From positions 1 through 64,000 of the forward strand of contig NZ_JAUSSK010000004.1 in assembly GCF_030812295.1 (NCBI RefSeq): a stretch of DNA of 64,000 nucleotides. Reading direction: 5' to 3'. Positions 17,214-25,854 of this stretch are shown in pieces. The notes below the pieces were generated by a model, which saw only the letters and a program-made list of their open reading frames with translations, was not told the origin of the DNA and made no database searches. Each line of letters starts with the position of its first letter. Position 1 is the first letter of the stretch. This DNA comes from Luteibacter jiangsuensis. GTDB taxonomy: Bacteria; Pseudomonadota; Gammaproteobacteria; Xanthomonadales; Rhodanobacteraceae. Both the position numbers and the translations under genes were made by a program.

Positions 17214-18169
17214 CCCCACTACCGCTGATCTCGATCTCTATTCCGGTCTATAACGAGGAAGGAAACATTGCGGCGCTTTACGAGCGGCTGGATGCGCTCG
17301 GACGCTCCATGACCGATGAATGCCGACTCGAATTCGTGTTCACCGACAATAGCTCGACCGATTCCACATGGAACATGCTGGAAGCACTGGCGGCACGCGA
17401 CAAGCGTGTGCGCGCCATCCGATTTTCGAAGAATTTCGGTTTCCAGCGTTCGATCCTCGCGAACTACATGCATACGCGCGGAGACGCAGTCCTGCAGATC
17501 GACGCCGATCTGCAGGATCCGCCAGAATTGCTGAAGGAATTCCTCGCCCTTTGGCGACAGGGGTACCACGTCGTTTACGGTGTCCGGCGAGCACGTCCCG
17601 AAGGCCCGTTTATCCATTCGTTCCGGAAAATGGGATACTGGTTCATTGACCGGATCAGCGAACATCCCATTCCACGGAACGCCGGGGACTTCCGGCTCGT
17701 CGATCGCAAAGTCATCAATGCATTGGAAAGCCAGCGCTCGGCAGAACCCTACCTCCGCGGCCTTATCGCGGGCATGGGCTTCCGGCAGATCGGCGTTACT
17801 TACGACCGCTCCGCCCGGATCGCTGGTTCAAGTAAATTTGGGGTCATCCAGTTAATTCGACTCGGCCTCACCGGCGTATTCAACCACTCGCTTGTTCCTT
17901 TGCGTCTGGCAACTGTCGCGGGCATCGCAATTCTCTCGCTATCCGCTGCCGGAGCGATCTACTACCTCGTCCTCAAGCTCCTGTTCCCTGATTTTCCACG
18001 AGGCCTTGCTAGCCTGCATATCCTCATCCTGTTCGGCATCGGCTTCCAATCGCTGTTGCTCGGCATACTGGGGGAATACCTACTGCGGATCTACCGGATT
18101 CTGCGCAAGGAGCCCATCGCAATCATCCAGGATTCGTTGAACCTGGATTCCAACGACACCAAACTCTGA
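17210..18169 (+). CDS. GT2 polyprenyl-phosphate glycosyltransferase (GtrB/ArnC-like)
   Basis: A 319-residue GT-A enzyme with ISIPVYNEEGNI, FTDNSSTDST (family usually has VDDGSxD), FSKNFGFQRSI, and the metal-binding motif in QIDADLQDPPEL. Two C-terminal membrane segments (LRLATVAGIAILSLSAAG and LHILILFGIGFQSLLLGIL) are typical of enzymes that load sugars onto undecaprenyl phosphate. ATGA overlap with the reductase gene. With the flippase-like protein and the GT-C-like protein of the same operon it forms a Gtr-like trio, probably carrying the CDP-derived deoxysugar or a related sugar to the periplasm. Confidence 0.9.
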   Translation: MTPLPLISISIPVYNEEGNIAALYERLDALGRSMTDECRLEFVFTDNSSTDSTWNMLEALAARDKRVRAIRFSKNFGFQRSILANYMHTRGDAVLQIDADLQDPPELLKEFLALWRQGYHVVYGVRRARPEGPFIHSFRKMGYWFIDRISEHPIPRNAGDFRLVDRKVINALESQRSAEPYLRGLIAGMGFRQIGVTYDRSARIAGSSKFGVIQLIRLGLTGVFNHSLVPLRLATVAGIAILSLSAAGAIYYLVLKLLFPDFPRGLASLHILILFGIGFQSLLLGILGEYLLRIYRILRKEPIAIIQDSLNLDSNDTKL

Positions 18170-18180
18170 GTGGCGAACAA

Positions 18181-18948
18181 ATGAAAGCTGTCATCCTTGC
18201 AGGTGGTCTCGGCACGCGCATCGCGGAAGAGTCCGATTACAAGCCCAAGCCCATGGTGGAGGTTGGAGGCCGCCCTCTCCTCTGGCACATCATGAAGAGC
18301 TACTCGAAGCATGGCATCAAGGATTTCGTGATCTGCCTCGGCTACAAGGGTTACGTCATCAAGGAGTACTTTTTCAACTACTACCGTCACACGGCGGATC
18401 TGGAAATCAATTTGCGGACGGGCGAAGCCGCGGTCCTCGACACCCAGGCCGAAGACTGGACTATCACCCTCATCGACACTGGGCAGGACACGATGACCGG
18501 TGGTCGCGTCAAGCGGGTTCGTCAGTATCTGGCCGAAGAAACGTTCTGCCTGACCTATGGTGACGGCCTTTCCGACATCGATATTTCGCGGGAGGTCGAA
18601 TTTCACAAGAGCCATGGAAAGCTCGCTACCGTCGCTGCGGTGCAGCCACCAGGTCGTTTCGGCGTACTCAACATGGGTCAGAATGCGAGCGTCACGAGCT
18701 TTGAAGAGAAGCCCCAGGATGAGATTGGCTGGATCAATGGTGGTTTCTTCGTACTCGAGCCTTCGGCCCTGGATTACATAGAGGGCGATGACACTTCCTT
18801 CGAACGTGCGCCCTTGGCTAACCTCGCCAAGGACGGTCAGCTTATGGCCTTCCAGCACCATGGTTTCTGGCAGCCCTGCGACACACTGCGCGACAAACGT
18901 GAACTGCAAGCGTTGTGGGATGCCGGCAGTGCACCTTGGAAGGCCTGA
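18181..18948 (+). CDS. rfbF: Glucose-1-phosphate cytidylyltransferase
   Basis: A 255-residue nucleotidyltransferase making CDP-glucose from CTP and glucose 1-phosphate. The activation loop is LAGGLGTRIAEESDYKPKPM, followed by the substrate-binding CLGYKGYVIKEYFFNY, the metal-binding YGDGLSDID, and the C-terminal QHHGFWQPCDTLRDK. These are diagnostic for RfbF rather than RmlA. The start is 11 bases after the GT2 stop, within the deoxysugar operon. It feeds RfbG. Confidence 0.96.
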   Translation: MKAVILAGGLGTRIAEESDYKPKPMVEVGGRPLLWHIMKSYSKHGIKDFVICLGYKGYVIKEYFFNYYRHTADLEINLRTGEAAVLDTQAEDWTITLIDTGQDTMTGGRVKRVRQYLAEETFCLTYGDGLSDIDISREVEFHKSHGKLATVAAVQPPGRFGVLNMGQNASVTSFEEKPQDEIGWINGGFFVLEPSALDYIEGDDTSFERAPLANLAKDGQLMAFQHHGFWQPCDTLRDKRELQALWDAGSAPWKA

Positions 18949-18950
18949 AA

Positions 18951-20006
18951 ATGCTGGATGAACCCGTGACCCGCGTTACTCCGACCAAGGGCAAAGGCGG
19001 TATCGTCCGCCTTGTGGTCGGATGCGTCCTGTCCACCATTTGTCTCTACTTCGTCTTTCGCAACATCAAGTTCGAAGAAGTGGGCCGGGCGCTGGCAACC
19101 TTCCACTGGCCATACCTTATCGCCGGAATCGCATCGCTTGCCGTAGGTTACACCGCACGCATCATCCGATGGAAATTGCTTCTTGAGGCTTGTGGCCCGC
19201 GAGTGACCGCGGCTGCGTGCGCCAGCCCATTCCTTGCCTCCATCGCGCTCAACAACGTGCTGCCGTTCCGCCTTGGCGATGTCGTTAGGGCGCTGATCTT
19301 CCCTGCCGCATTGGGCGTCACCAAGACAGGAGCGACCGCCACCCTAGTCCTCGAGCGGCTGGTCGACCTGCTGACTCTGCTTCTGTGCCTTGCGCTCGCA
19401 GCCTCCTTCTTTCCCAAGGGGGCATTGCCAGCTTCGGTGGTCGATATCGTCATCGTACTTGCAGTGCTGGGGAGCACAGCTCTGCTCGGACTGATCCTGT
19501 TCGCCGGTCTGGTCGTGCGCCTCATCCGTTGGCTTGCCAGACGCATCGAAGGTAAAGCTCCGGACAAAATCATCGGCATCCTACGGGCTATTGGAGATCT
19601 CGGCGAAGCGCTTCAATCGATTTCGCGCATGCGCACGATTCTCGCCGCGCTAGCTATCTCTTTTGTAGCATGGGCGGGCGAGCTCGGACTTTACCTTGCC
19701 CTGATGCAAGGCATCGGCATGACATTCTCGCTACCTGGCGGCCTCCTTCTGATGTCGATGGCGACCATCGCCACACTGGTGCCCTCATCACCGGGTTACG
19801 TCGGCCCGTATCACCTCGCCGCCTTCACGGCCGCCAACCTCATGGGCGGTTCGTCGACGCAGGCGATGACGCTTGCCGTCCTGTGCCACCTGGGTGTGTG
19901 GCTCCCAACGACGATCGCCGGTGCGATCGTCATGATCTTCAATCGCAACCTTTTCCAAGCGGCGCGCAACCAGGCCTCGCTCGAGGTATCCGGAGACAGA
20001 ACATGA
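18951..20006 (+). CDS. Flippase-like integral membrane protein (LPG_synthase_TM / UPF0104 type)
   Basis: A 351-residue polytopic protein of the same superfamily as 10542-11420 but a more typical UPF0104 member. Features include RLVVGCVLSTICLYFVFRNI, the conserved NNVLPFRLGDVVRA, LVLERLVDLLTLL, and the late TLVPSSPGYVGPYHLAAF. The family is often found in lipid-linked sugar pathways; a role in moving the polyprenyl-phosphate sugar made by the upstream GT2 is inferred. The start ATG at 18951 is two bases after rfbF; the next gene overlaps by four bases. Confidence 0.87.
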   Translation: MLDEPVTRVTPTKGKGGIVRLVVGCVLSTICLYFVFRNIKFEEVGRALATFHWPYLIAGIASLAVGYTARIIRWKLLLEACGPRVTAAACASPFLASIALNNVLPFRLGDVVRALIFPAALGVTKTGATATLVLERLVDLLTLLLCLALAASFFPKGALPASVVDIVIVLAVLGSTALLGLILFAGLVVRLIRWLARRIEGKAPDKIIGILRAIGDLGEALQSISRMRTILAALAISFVAWAGELGLYLALMQGIGMTFSLPGGLLLMSMATIATLVPSSPGYVGPYHLAAFTAANLMGGSSTQAMTLAVLCHLGVWLPTTIAGAIVMIFNRNLFQAARNQASLEVSGDRT

Positions 20007-21331
20007 ATCACCCCGTCCCGCAATACGACTCCGCCATTGTCGGTGCAGGCTTCACCGGACTGGTCGCGGCGCTACGCCTGGCACAAGCTGGAAAAAAGGT
20101 CATTGTGCTCGAGTCCGACGCCGCCCCGGGCGGTCTCGCCGGCACATTCGAATTCAACGATGGCGTCCGCATCGAGAAGTTCTATCATCACTGGTTCAAC
20201 AACGATGCTTACGTGCCCAAGCTCGTCGAGGAACTGGGCCTCAGCGACCTCATATTGACCCTGCCCTCGCGGACAGGCATGTACTACAACGGGCGCCTGT
20301 GGAAGCTGTCCACCCCGATGGATGTCCTGCGCTTCAGCCCGCTCCCCTTTATTGATCGTATCCGCCTCGGCTGGCTGGTGTTCCAGGTCCGGAAGGTCAA
20401 GGACTGGAAGGAAATCGAGCACCTGACCATCCGTGAGTGGCTCGAACCACTGTGCGGCAAGAAGGTTTTCGAGTTGGTCTGGGAACCCCTCATCCGTTCT
20501 AAGTTCTCTGTGTTCGCCGAGGACATCAACGCGGTCTGGTTCTGGAAAAAGTTGGTCCTGCGCGGAAGCACTCGTGACCCGAAGGGCGGAGAGCAGCTGG
20601 CTTACTTTCGTGGCGGCTTCGGGCGACTCGCGGAAGCCATCGCCGAACGTATCGTCAGCCTGGGCGGAGAAATCCGCTACAACACGCCGGTGACAGGGGC
20701 GATTGCCGAAGGTGACCTCATCCATGCCCTGACGACGAAGGGAGGGGATGTCGGAGCGACGAATTTTCTCCTCACCCCATCCTTCAAGATCATCGCGAAG
20801 ATCCTGAAGGATGCGCCGCAGCCGTGGCTCGACTCGCTTGAGCGGGTCAATTACCTTGGCAACGTATGCCTCGTCATGGAGCTTACGCAAAGCCTATCGG
20901 ACACCTATTGGATCAACGTCAACGACCCAGGGTTCCCCTTTGTCGGAGTGATCGAGCACACCAATCTCGATGACAGCTCCCATTACGCGGGACGGCATAT
21001 CGTGTTCCTCTCGCGCTATCTGGCGACGTCGGACGAAACATGGTCGATGAGCGACGAAGAATACCTCCAGTACGCTCTGCCGCATCTGGAGCGCATGTTC
21101 CCGAAGTTCCATCGGGAATGGGTCAAGGAATTCCGTATCTGGCGCGCCGACTACGCCCAACCGGTTACTGAGCGCGGGTACTCGAAGTACGTCCCTGCCG
21201 AGGAAACCCCATACGCGAACGCCCTGATTTCCACCATGGCGCAAATCTATCCTGAAGACCGAGGAACCAACTACGCGATAAGGGAAGGCACCCGGCTCGC
21301 CACGCGGTTGAGCGGAACCACCAGCAAATGA
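20003..21331 (+). CDS. FAD-dependent oxidoreductase/mutase-like protein
   Basis: A 442-residue flavoprotein of the amine-oxidase/protoporphyrinogen-oxidase/UDP-galactopyranose-mutase clan. The FAD-binding motif is AIVGAGFTGLVAALRLAQAG with VIVLESDAAPGGLAGTFEF. A histidine pair follows in IEKFYHHWFNND, and the C-terminus has TERGYSKYVPAEETPYANAL and a second nucleotide-contact segment near QIYPEDRGTNYAIREG. Such proteins recur in polysaccharide loci with no settled function. Here it sits inside the CDP-sugar operon by ATGA overlaps on both sides. A mutase-type rearrangement or oxidation of the CDP- or lipid-linked sugar is possible; neither is demonstrated. Confidence 0.82.
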   Translation: MNHPVPQYDSAIVGAGFTGLVAALRLAQAGKKVIVLESDAAPGGLAGTFEFNDGVRIEKFYHHWFNNDAYVPKLVEELGLSDLILTLPSRTGMYYNGRLWKLSTPMDVLRFSPLPFIDRIRLGWLVFQVRKVKDWKEIEHLTIREWLEPLCGKKVFELVWEPLIRSKFSVFAEDINAVWFWKKLVLRGSTRDPKGGEQLAYFRGGFGRLAEAIAERIVSLGGEIRYNTPVTGAIAEGDLIHALTTKGGDVGATNFLLTPSFKIIAKILKDAPQPWLDSLERVNYLGNVCLVMELTQSLSDTYWINVNDPGFPFVGVIEHTNLDDSSHYAGRHIVFLSRYLATSDETWSMSDEEYLQYALPHLERMFPKFHREWVKEFRIWRADYAQPVTERGYSKYVPAEETPYANALISTMAQIYPEDRGTNYAIREGTRLATRLSGTTSK

Positions 21332-23352
21332 AATTCGATTTCTTCACCAGCCCGCTCGCGCGTCGAAAAGCGCTCTGGTTGGCAGCAACGATCGCTCTCG
21401 CTTTCATCGCATTGGCCTCGCACTTCCGTCCTCAGCGGGTGGGTGATGGCTCTGAATACTATGCGATGTATGGAACGATCATCCATGGACATCGCACGTA
21501 TATGACGCCGCAAGGATGGGACGCGTATGACAAGCTCGTTCGAAAAGGGCGTATCACCGCGATGGTGGATACCGATACGCTAAGACATACATTCCCTTCG
21601 CTCATCCAGCAAAGCGGGTCGGATTTCAACCACTTCTGGATGTACCCAGGACTCGCAGCTGTCGCCGGCGGATGGACGTTATTCGTCCACGCAAAGGCTC
21701 ATATGGGTTTCATGATCCTTCATGCGATCCTCTTAGGCTGTCTCGTATTCGTTGCCGCGCGATCCTTCGGCTGGGCCGGCCCCCTGGCAGTATTCGCACT
21801 CATCGCTGGCTCGCCCTTACTCTGGTTTATCGACAAGGTACACACAGAATTCTTCACTTTCTGCTGCGTCGCAATCGCATCCACACTCATTTTCCAGAAG
21901 CGCAACTTTGCATCCGCCGCCTGGCTAGCGTTAGCCTCGACACAAAACATCAGCATCGGTGCGTCTGCTGTCCTGATGCTTTCCATCGCCGTCTGGAACA
22001 GACGCGACCGCGGTTTCAGTCCCATGCAGGTATGCATGATTGGACTGACGCTCGCATTGATCGCAATCCACCCGGTTTATTATTTTTTCCGTGTCGGAGT
22101 CATCGATCCTCAGTTGCTCGCGGGCGGCGCCAAGATCGGCGCGAACGTATCGACCATGTACGCATGGTTCTTCGACCCAGACGTCGGCCTCTTCACCAAT
22201 TGGCCTCTAGGGTTGGTGTTCGTGCTATGCATCCTAGTTGCGATTGGCCGGAAACACCTCAAACTACCTGGTTCGTTCGTCGCGTTCCTGTTGGTTTTTA
22301 TCGCTACCAATCTTTATGCGCAGTCCTCGACGGAGAATCTGAACTCCGGGGCGACAATCGATGTGGCGAGGTATGGGCTCTGGTACGTTGGACTGTTTCT
22401 TCCGCTGCTAGCGTCGCTCCTCGTCCGACGCGAAAGGGGACAGGAAAATGAATCAAAGACTTCCAGCGCGAGTTCCCGAGCAGGTGCACTCGTCGTCACG
22501 GCATTGACCTTATGCTCAATCGCATATGGATCTAGGCAGTTCAACCCGTCCCGTGCCGAGCACTATCTCGAGCCGACGCCACTATCTCGCTGGATACAGG
22601 CAAAGCACCCGACTTGGTACACACCGCCAGATCAGATTTTCGTGGATCGCAACGCGGGCCAAAGCTCGGCTTCGTTGCCGCCATCGTACGCGGTTGCTGG
22701 CCCTGAATGCCGAAAGTTCCTTGTCGTTGAAAGAGGAAATGCTCCCGTGCAGCCCGTAGCCAAGGATTGGTGTGGTCTGGATCTAAAACGGCTTCCTGAC
22801 GCCATTTTTCATCCAGAAGGCAACCCGCGCATGGGCACGGATGGCTCGCGCATCCATACCGTGATCCTCAGCGAGGCTGATCTTGTTCGCGCCAAGGCTC
22901 GTTTTCTACTCGACCATACCTATTCGATGTCGACAGATAGTGTCGATGGCGCGCAGCTACTTGGCGCCGGATGGAACACACGGGAGGCCTGGGGCGTGTG
23001 GTCCGAGGGATCGACGTCCGTCCTCACCGGCATAGCGCCTCAATGTACAAGTCGCACTCTTACTATCGACCTAGAAGTCAATCCGTTCCTCACGCCCAAG
23101 AATCGCGTGATCGAAGTCGGCGCAAGTGTGAATGGCACCGCAGCTGGTACGTATCGAATGAGCGAAGCCAGCCCCGCGACGTTGCGGTTTCAAGCCCCCT
23201 GCACAGCGATCGTCGGAAGCAAGACCCTAACAATTTCGTTCCAGATCAAAGGTGCTATATCGCCGAAGACGGCGTATGGAGTAGCAGACGCGCGCGTTCT
23301 AGGCATAGGGCTAAAGAGCTTCCGGCTTACTGCGTCCGACTCGGACATCTAA
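21328..23352 (+). CDS. Large polytopic membrane protein, GT-C-like, with C-terminal beta domain
   Basis: 674 residues with about ten membrane segments in the first 400 (starting at KALWLAATIALAFIALASHF) and a soluble C-terminal half. An acidic stretch after the first segment (VGDGSEYYAMYG) is where GT-C enzymes carry their catalytic Asp/Glu. The C-terminal part, AGWNTREAWGVWSEG to VLGIGLKSFRL, resembles the end of the protein at 8210-10537 and looks like the beta-sandwich appended to other membrane glycosyltransferases (DUF7024-like; to be checked). ATGA overlap with the flavoprotein gene. Likely transfers the lipid-linked sugar in the periplasm. Confidence 0.77.
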   Translation: MKFDFFTSPLARRKALWLAATIALAFIALASHFRPQRVGDGSEYYAMYGTIIHGHRTYMTPQGWDAYDKLVRKGRITAMVDTDTLRHTFPSLIQQSGSDFNHFWMYPGLAAVAGGWTLFVHAKAHMGFMILHAILLGCLVFVAARSFGWAGPLAVFALIAGSPLLWFIDKVHTEFFTFCCVAIASTLIFQKRNFASAAWLALASTQNISIGASAVLMLSIAVWNRRDRGFSPMQVCMIGLTLALIAIHPVYYFFRVGVIDPQLLAGGAKIGANVSTMYAWFFDPDVGLFTNWPLGLVFVLCILVAIGRKHLKLPGSFVAFLLVFIATNLYAQSSTENLNSGATIDVARYGLWYVGLFLPLLASLLVRRERGQENESKTSSASSRAGALVVTALTLCSIAYGSRQFNPSRAEHYLEPTPLSRWIQAKHPTWYTPPDQIFVDRNAGQSSASLPPSYAVAGPECRKFLVVERGNAPVQPVAKDWCGLDLKRLPDAIFHPEGNPRMGTDGSRIHTVILSEADLVRAKARFLLDHTYSMSTDSVDGAQLLGAGWNTREAWGVWSEGSTSVLTGIAPQCTSRTLTIDLEVNPFLTPKNRVIEVGASVNGTAAGTYRMSEASPATLRFQAPCTAIVGSKTLTISFQIKGAISPKTAYGVADARVLGIGLKSFRLTASDSDI

Positions 23353-23473
23353 GGACGCAATCGCACAGTGATGGACGCGAGTTCGGGAAATACTTCAAAG
23401 AGTTGCTGGGCGTGACTCTTTACTGCCCGATGGTCGTCCGCTGACCGCTGCTTCACTTCACAGGAGGTTATCA

Positions 23474-24358
23474 ATGAGTAAGTCGCTTCGCAGCGTGTTT
23501 CCCGACATAGAGCACAGCGCACACATCCCGCAGCCGTACGACGCCGCTTCCCTGAGACGCTACTTGGGATCATTCTCGCTGGATGGAGCACCAACCACCG
23601 AGCTCGCGAATTACTTGAACGAAGACTTCATGCGGTTTGTGCTTACGCTGGGAATAGTTCCCGAAGCCGGCGGACGGCTTCTAGAGATCGGTGCCAACCC
23701 ATACTTCACCACGATCTTGCTTAAGAAGTTCAGGCGATATGACGTCTGCTGCACGAACTATTTTGGGATCGAAGGCGGCGGCTCACGACAAGTCTGCAAA
23801 AGTGCAGAGACGGGTGAGGAATTCGCCTTCGAATTCTTGAACAACAATGTCGATAAGGAAGACATCCCTTTCGAGGGACAATTCGACGTCGTCCTTTTCT
23901 GCGAAGTCATCGAGCACCTTGTCGCCGATCCCATTGGTGCCCTCCGGCGCATCAAGGACAAGCTCGCTCCGGGCGGTGCACTCGTGCTCACGACGCCCAA
24001 CGTCAACCGACTCGAGAACATCGCCAAGATGATGGCCGGCCAGAACATGTACGACCCGATCTCCGGATATGGCGTGTATGGCCGCCACAACCGCGAGTAC
24101 AACAAGCATGAGTTGTACCTGATGCTCGATCACCTCGGTTTCGATCTGGAAGTGCTCTTCTCCTCGGATGTCCACGAGAACCATTCGAACCTGTACTATC
24201 CGACCGAGAAGATCGCCCAGCAAATCCTGGCGATCCCCAATCGAGGGTACGACTTGGGTCAGTACATCTTCCTGAGGGCCCGTAGCACGCGCCCGGCCAA
24301 GCCAGGCAAGCCGCGCTGGCTCTATCGCAGCTTTCCCGAGGGGGAACTTTGTGACTGA
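23474..24358 (+). CDS. SAM-dependent methyltransferase (class I)
   Basis: A 294-residue protein with motif I LLEIGANPYFTTILL (the usual GxGxG is reduced to GANPY), the acidic post-motif region, and VVLFCEVIEHLVADPIGALR with LAPGGALVLTTPNVNR, typical of Methyltransf_11/23 sugar methyltransferases. An unusually strong AGGAGG (23462-23467) stands six bases before the ATG, so it is translated independently although the 121-base spacer puts it at the end of the deoxysugar operon. It may O-methylate the deoxysugar or the chain end. Confidence 0.87.
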   Translation: MSKSLRSVFPDIEHSAHIPQPYDAASLRRYLGSFSLDGAPTTELANYLNEDFMRFVLTLGIVPEAGGRLLEIGANPYFTTILLKKFRRYDVCCTNYFGIEGGGSRQVCKSAETGEEFAFEFLNNNVDKEDIPFEGQFDVVLFCEVIEHLVADPIGALRRIKDKLAPGGALVLTTPNVNRLENIAKMMAGQNMYDPISGYGVYGRHNREYNKHELYLMLDHLGFDLEVLFSSDVHENHSNLYYPTEKIAQQILAIPNRGYDLGQYIFLRARSTRPAKPGKPRWLYRSFPEGELCD

Positions 24359-24399
24359 ACGGCCGTTCCGGGCACCCGGCCACGGTGCTGGGCTCCGGT

Positions 24400-24405
24400 T
24401 ATAAT
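24400..24405 (+). promoter_or_regulatory. Candidate -10 box of the manC promoter
   Basis: TATAAT 33 bases before the manC ATG, with a GC-rich upstream region and no convincing -35 box. The downstream sequence resembles that of the etfB -10 box at 13250. It marks manC as the start of a new transcription unit after the methyltransferase gene. Confidence 0.5.
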
Positions 24406-24438
24406 CGATCGGTTAATGTACCTCCCGGAGCGGAACCC

Positions 24439-25851
24439 ATGATCGTCCCAGTCATCCTCAGCGGCGGTAGCGGCACCCGTCTCTGGCCCCTGTCCCGAAA
24501 GAACCGCCCCAAGCAGTTCCTGGCCCTGGTCGGTGACGCCACACTGTTCCAGCAGACCGTCCAACGTACGGGCAAGCTGGGCAACACCAGTGCGCCCATC
24601 GTGGTCTGCAGTGAGGATCATCGTTTCACTGTCGCCGAGCAGCTCCAGGAACTCGGCGTCGCAGGCTCGGCGATCCTGCTCGAACCAGCCGCACGCAACA
24701 CCGCGCCGGCCATTGCGCTCGCTGCAATGCACGCTGTCCAGAAGGATCCCGATGCCGTCCTACTGGTACTGCCGGCAGATCACCTCATCGGCGACGAGAC
24801 CAGCTTTGTCGAGGCCGTGAAGCGCGCCGCCCCGCTGGCGACGCAGGACTGGCTGGTGACGTTCGGCATTCGTCCGGAGGCGCCGGAAACCGGTTTCGGA
24901 TACATCAAGCGTGCCGAAGCGGTCTCCGACAGCGGATTCAAGGTCGCACAGTTCGTCGAGAAGCCCAATGCGGAGACGGCAGCCAAGTACATCGAAAGCG
25001 GTGATTTCGACTGGAACTCCGGCATGTTCCTGTTCAAGGCGTCGCGATACCTTGAGGAACTTCAGAAGTATTCACCGAGAATACATGCCGCTACCGCAAA
25101 GGTATTTGCGTCGGCGCAGCCGGACCTCGATTTCGTGCGCTTCGACAAGACGACCATGGCCGAAGTGCCTGACGATTCGATCGACTATGCCGTCATGGAG
25201 AAGACCGACAGCGCTGCGGTCGTCCCCGTCAGCTGCCGCTGGAGCGATATTGGCTCCTGGTCGGCATTGTGGGACGCTGCCGATAAGGACCCGAATGGCA
25301 ACGCAACCGACGGCGACGTCATCACGCTCGACACCAGGAATACGCTGGTGCGCACGCATGACAGGCACATGGTCGCCACGATCGGGCTAGACGACGTAGT
25401 GATCGTCACCACACCGGATGCAACCCTTGTAGCCACTCGCGATAAGGTTCAGGGCGTGAAGAAGATCGTAGACAATCTCGGCAACGCCGGCCGTAGTGAG
25501 CATCTGGCGCACCGGCAGGTCTACCGCCCCTGGGGCAGCTATGACTCGATCGACATGGGCGAGCGTTTCCAGGTCAAGCGGATCATCGTCAAGCCAGGCT
25601 CTGTCCTCAGCCTGCAGATGCACCACCATCGCGCAGAGCACTGGATCGTCGTGTCGGGTACGGCGGAAGTCACCTGCGGCGAAAAGGTGTTCCTGCTCAC
25701 CGAGAATCAGAGCACCTATATCCCGCTCGGTGTGACGCATCGTCTTCGCAATGTCGGCAAGGTGCCGCTCGAGCTGATCGAAGTGCAGTCGGGCAGCTAT
25801 CTTGGTGAGGACGATATCGTCCGATTCGAGGACGTTTATGGACGTGCCTAG
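24439..25851 (+). CDS. manC: Mannose-1-phosphate guanylyltransferase / mannose-6-phosphate isomerase
   Basis: Bifunctional type II enzyme of 470 residues. The N-terminal nucleotidyltransferase has the pyrophosphorylase signature SGGSGTRLWPLSRKNRPKQF and the FVEKPNAETA motif; the C-terminal cupin isomerase domain has RPWGSYDSID, QMHHHRAEHWIVVSGTAEV and the final metal-ligand region. It supplies GDP-mannose for Gmd/Rmd. ATG at 24439 follows GGAG; an earlier in-frame start at 24385 lies upstream of the -10 box and is rejected. It is the xanthomonad XanB type, but the usual neighbour xanA is not adjacent; the phosphomannomutase lies at 27359-28711 on the other strand. Confidence 0.95.
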   Translation: MIVPVILSGGSGTRLWPLSRKNRPKQFLALVGDATLFQQTVQRTGKLGNTSAPIVVCSEDHRFTVAEQLQELGVAGSAILLEPAARNTAPAIALAAMHAVQKDPDAVLLVLPADHLIGDETSFVEAVKRAAPLATQDWLVTFGIRPEAPETGFGYIKRAEAVSDSGFKVAQFVEKPNAETAAKYIESGDFDWNSGMFLFKASRYLEELQKYSPRIHAATAKVFASAQPDLDFVRFDKTTMAEVPDDSIDYAVMEKTDSAAVVPVSCRWSDIGSWSALWDAADKDPNGNATDGDVITLDTRNTLVRTHDRHMVATIGLDDVVIVTTPDATLVATRDKVQGVKKIVDNLGNAGRSEHLAHRQVYRPWGSYDSIDMGERFQVKRIIVKPGSVLSLQMHHHRAEHWIVVSGTAEVTCGEKVFLLTENQSTYIPLGVTHRLRNVGKVPLELIEVQSGSYLGEDDIVRFEDVYGRA

Positions 25852-25854
25852 TCC

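Noticed and set aside
15172-18948. A complete 3,6-dideoxyhexose (abequose/tyvelose) pathway
   Set aside because: rfbF and rfbG are present but rfbH (CDP-6-deoxy-xylo-hexulose-3-dehydrase) is not, so this was reduced to a 6-deoxyhexose proposal.
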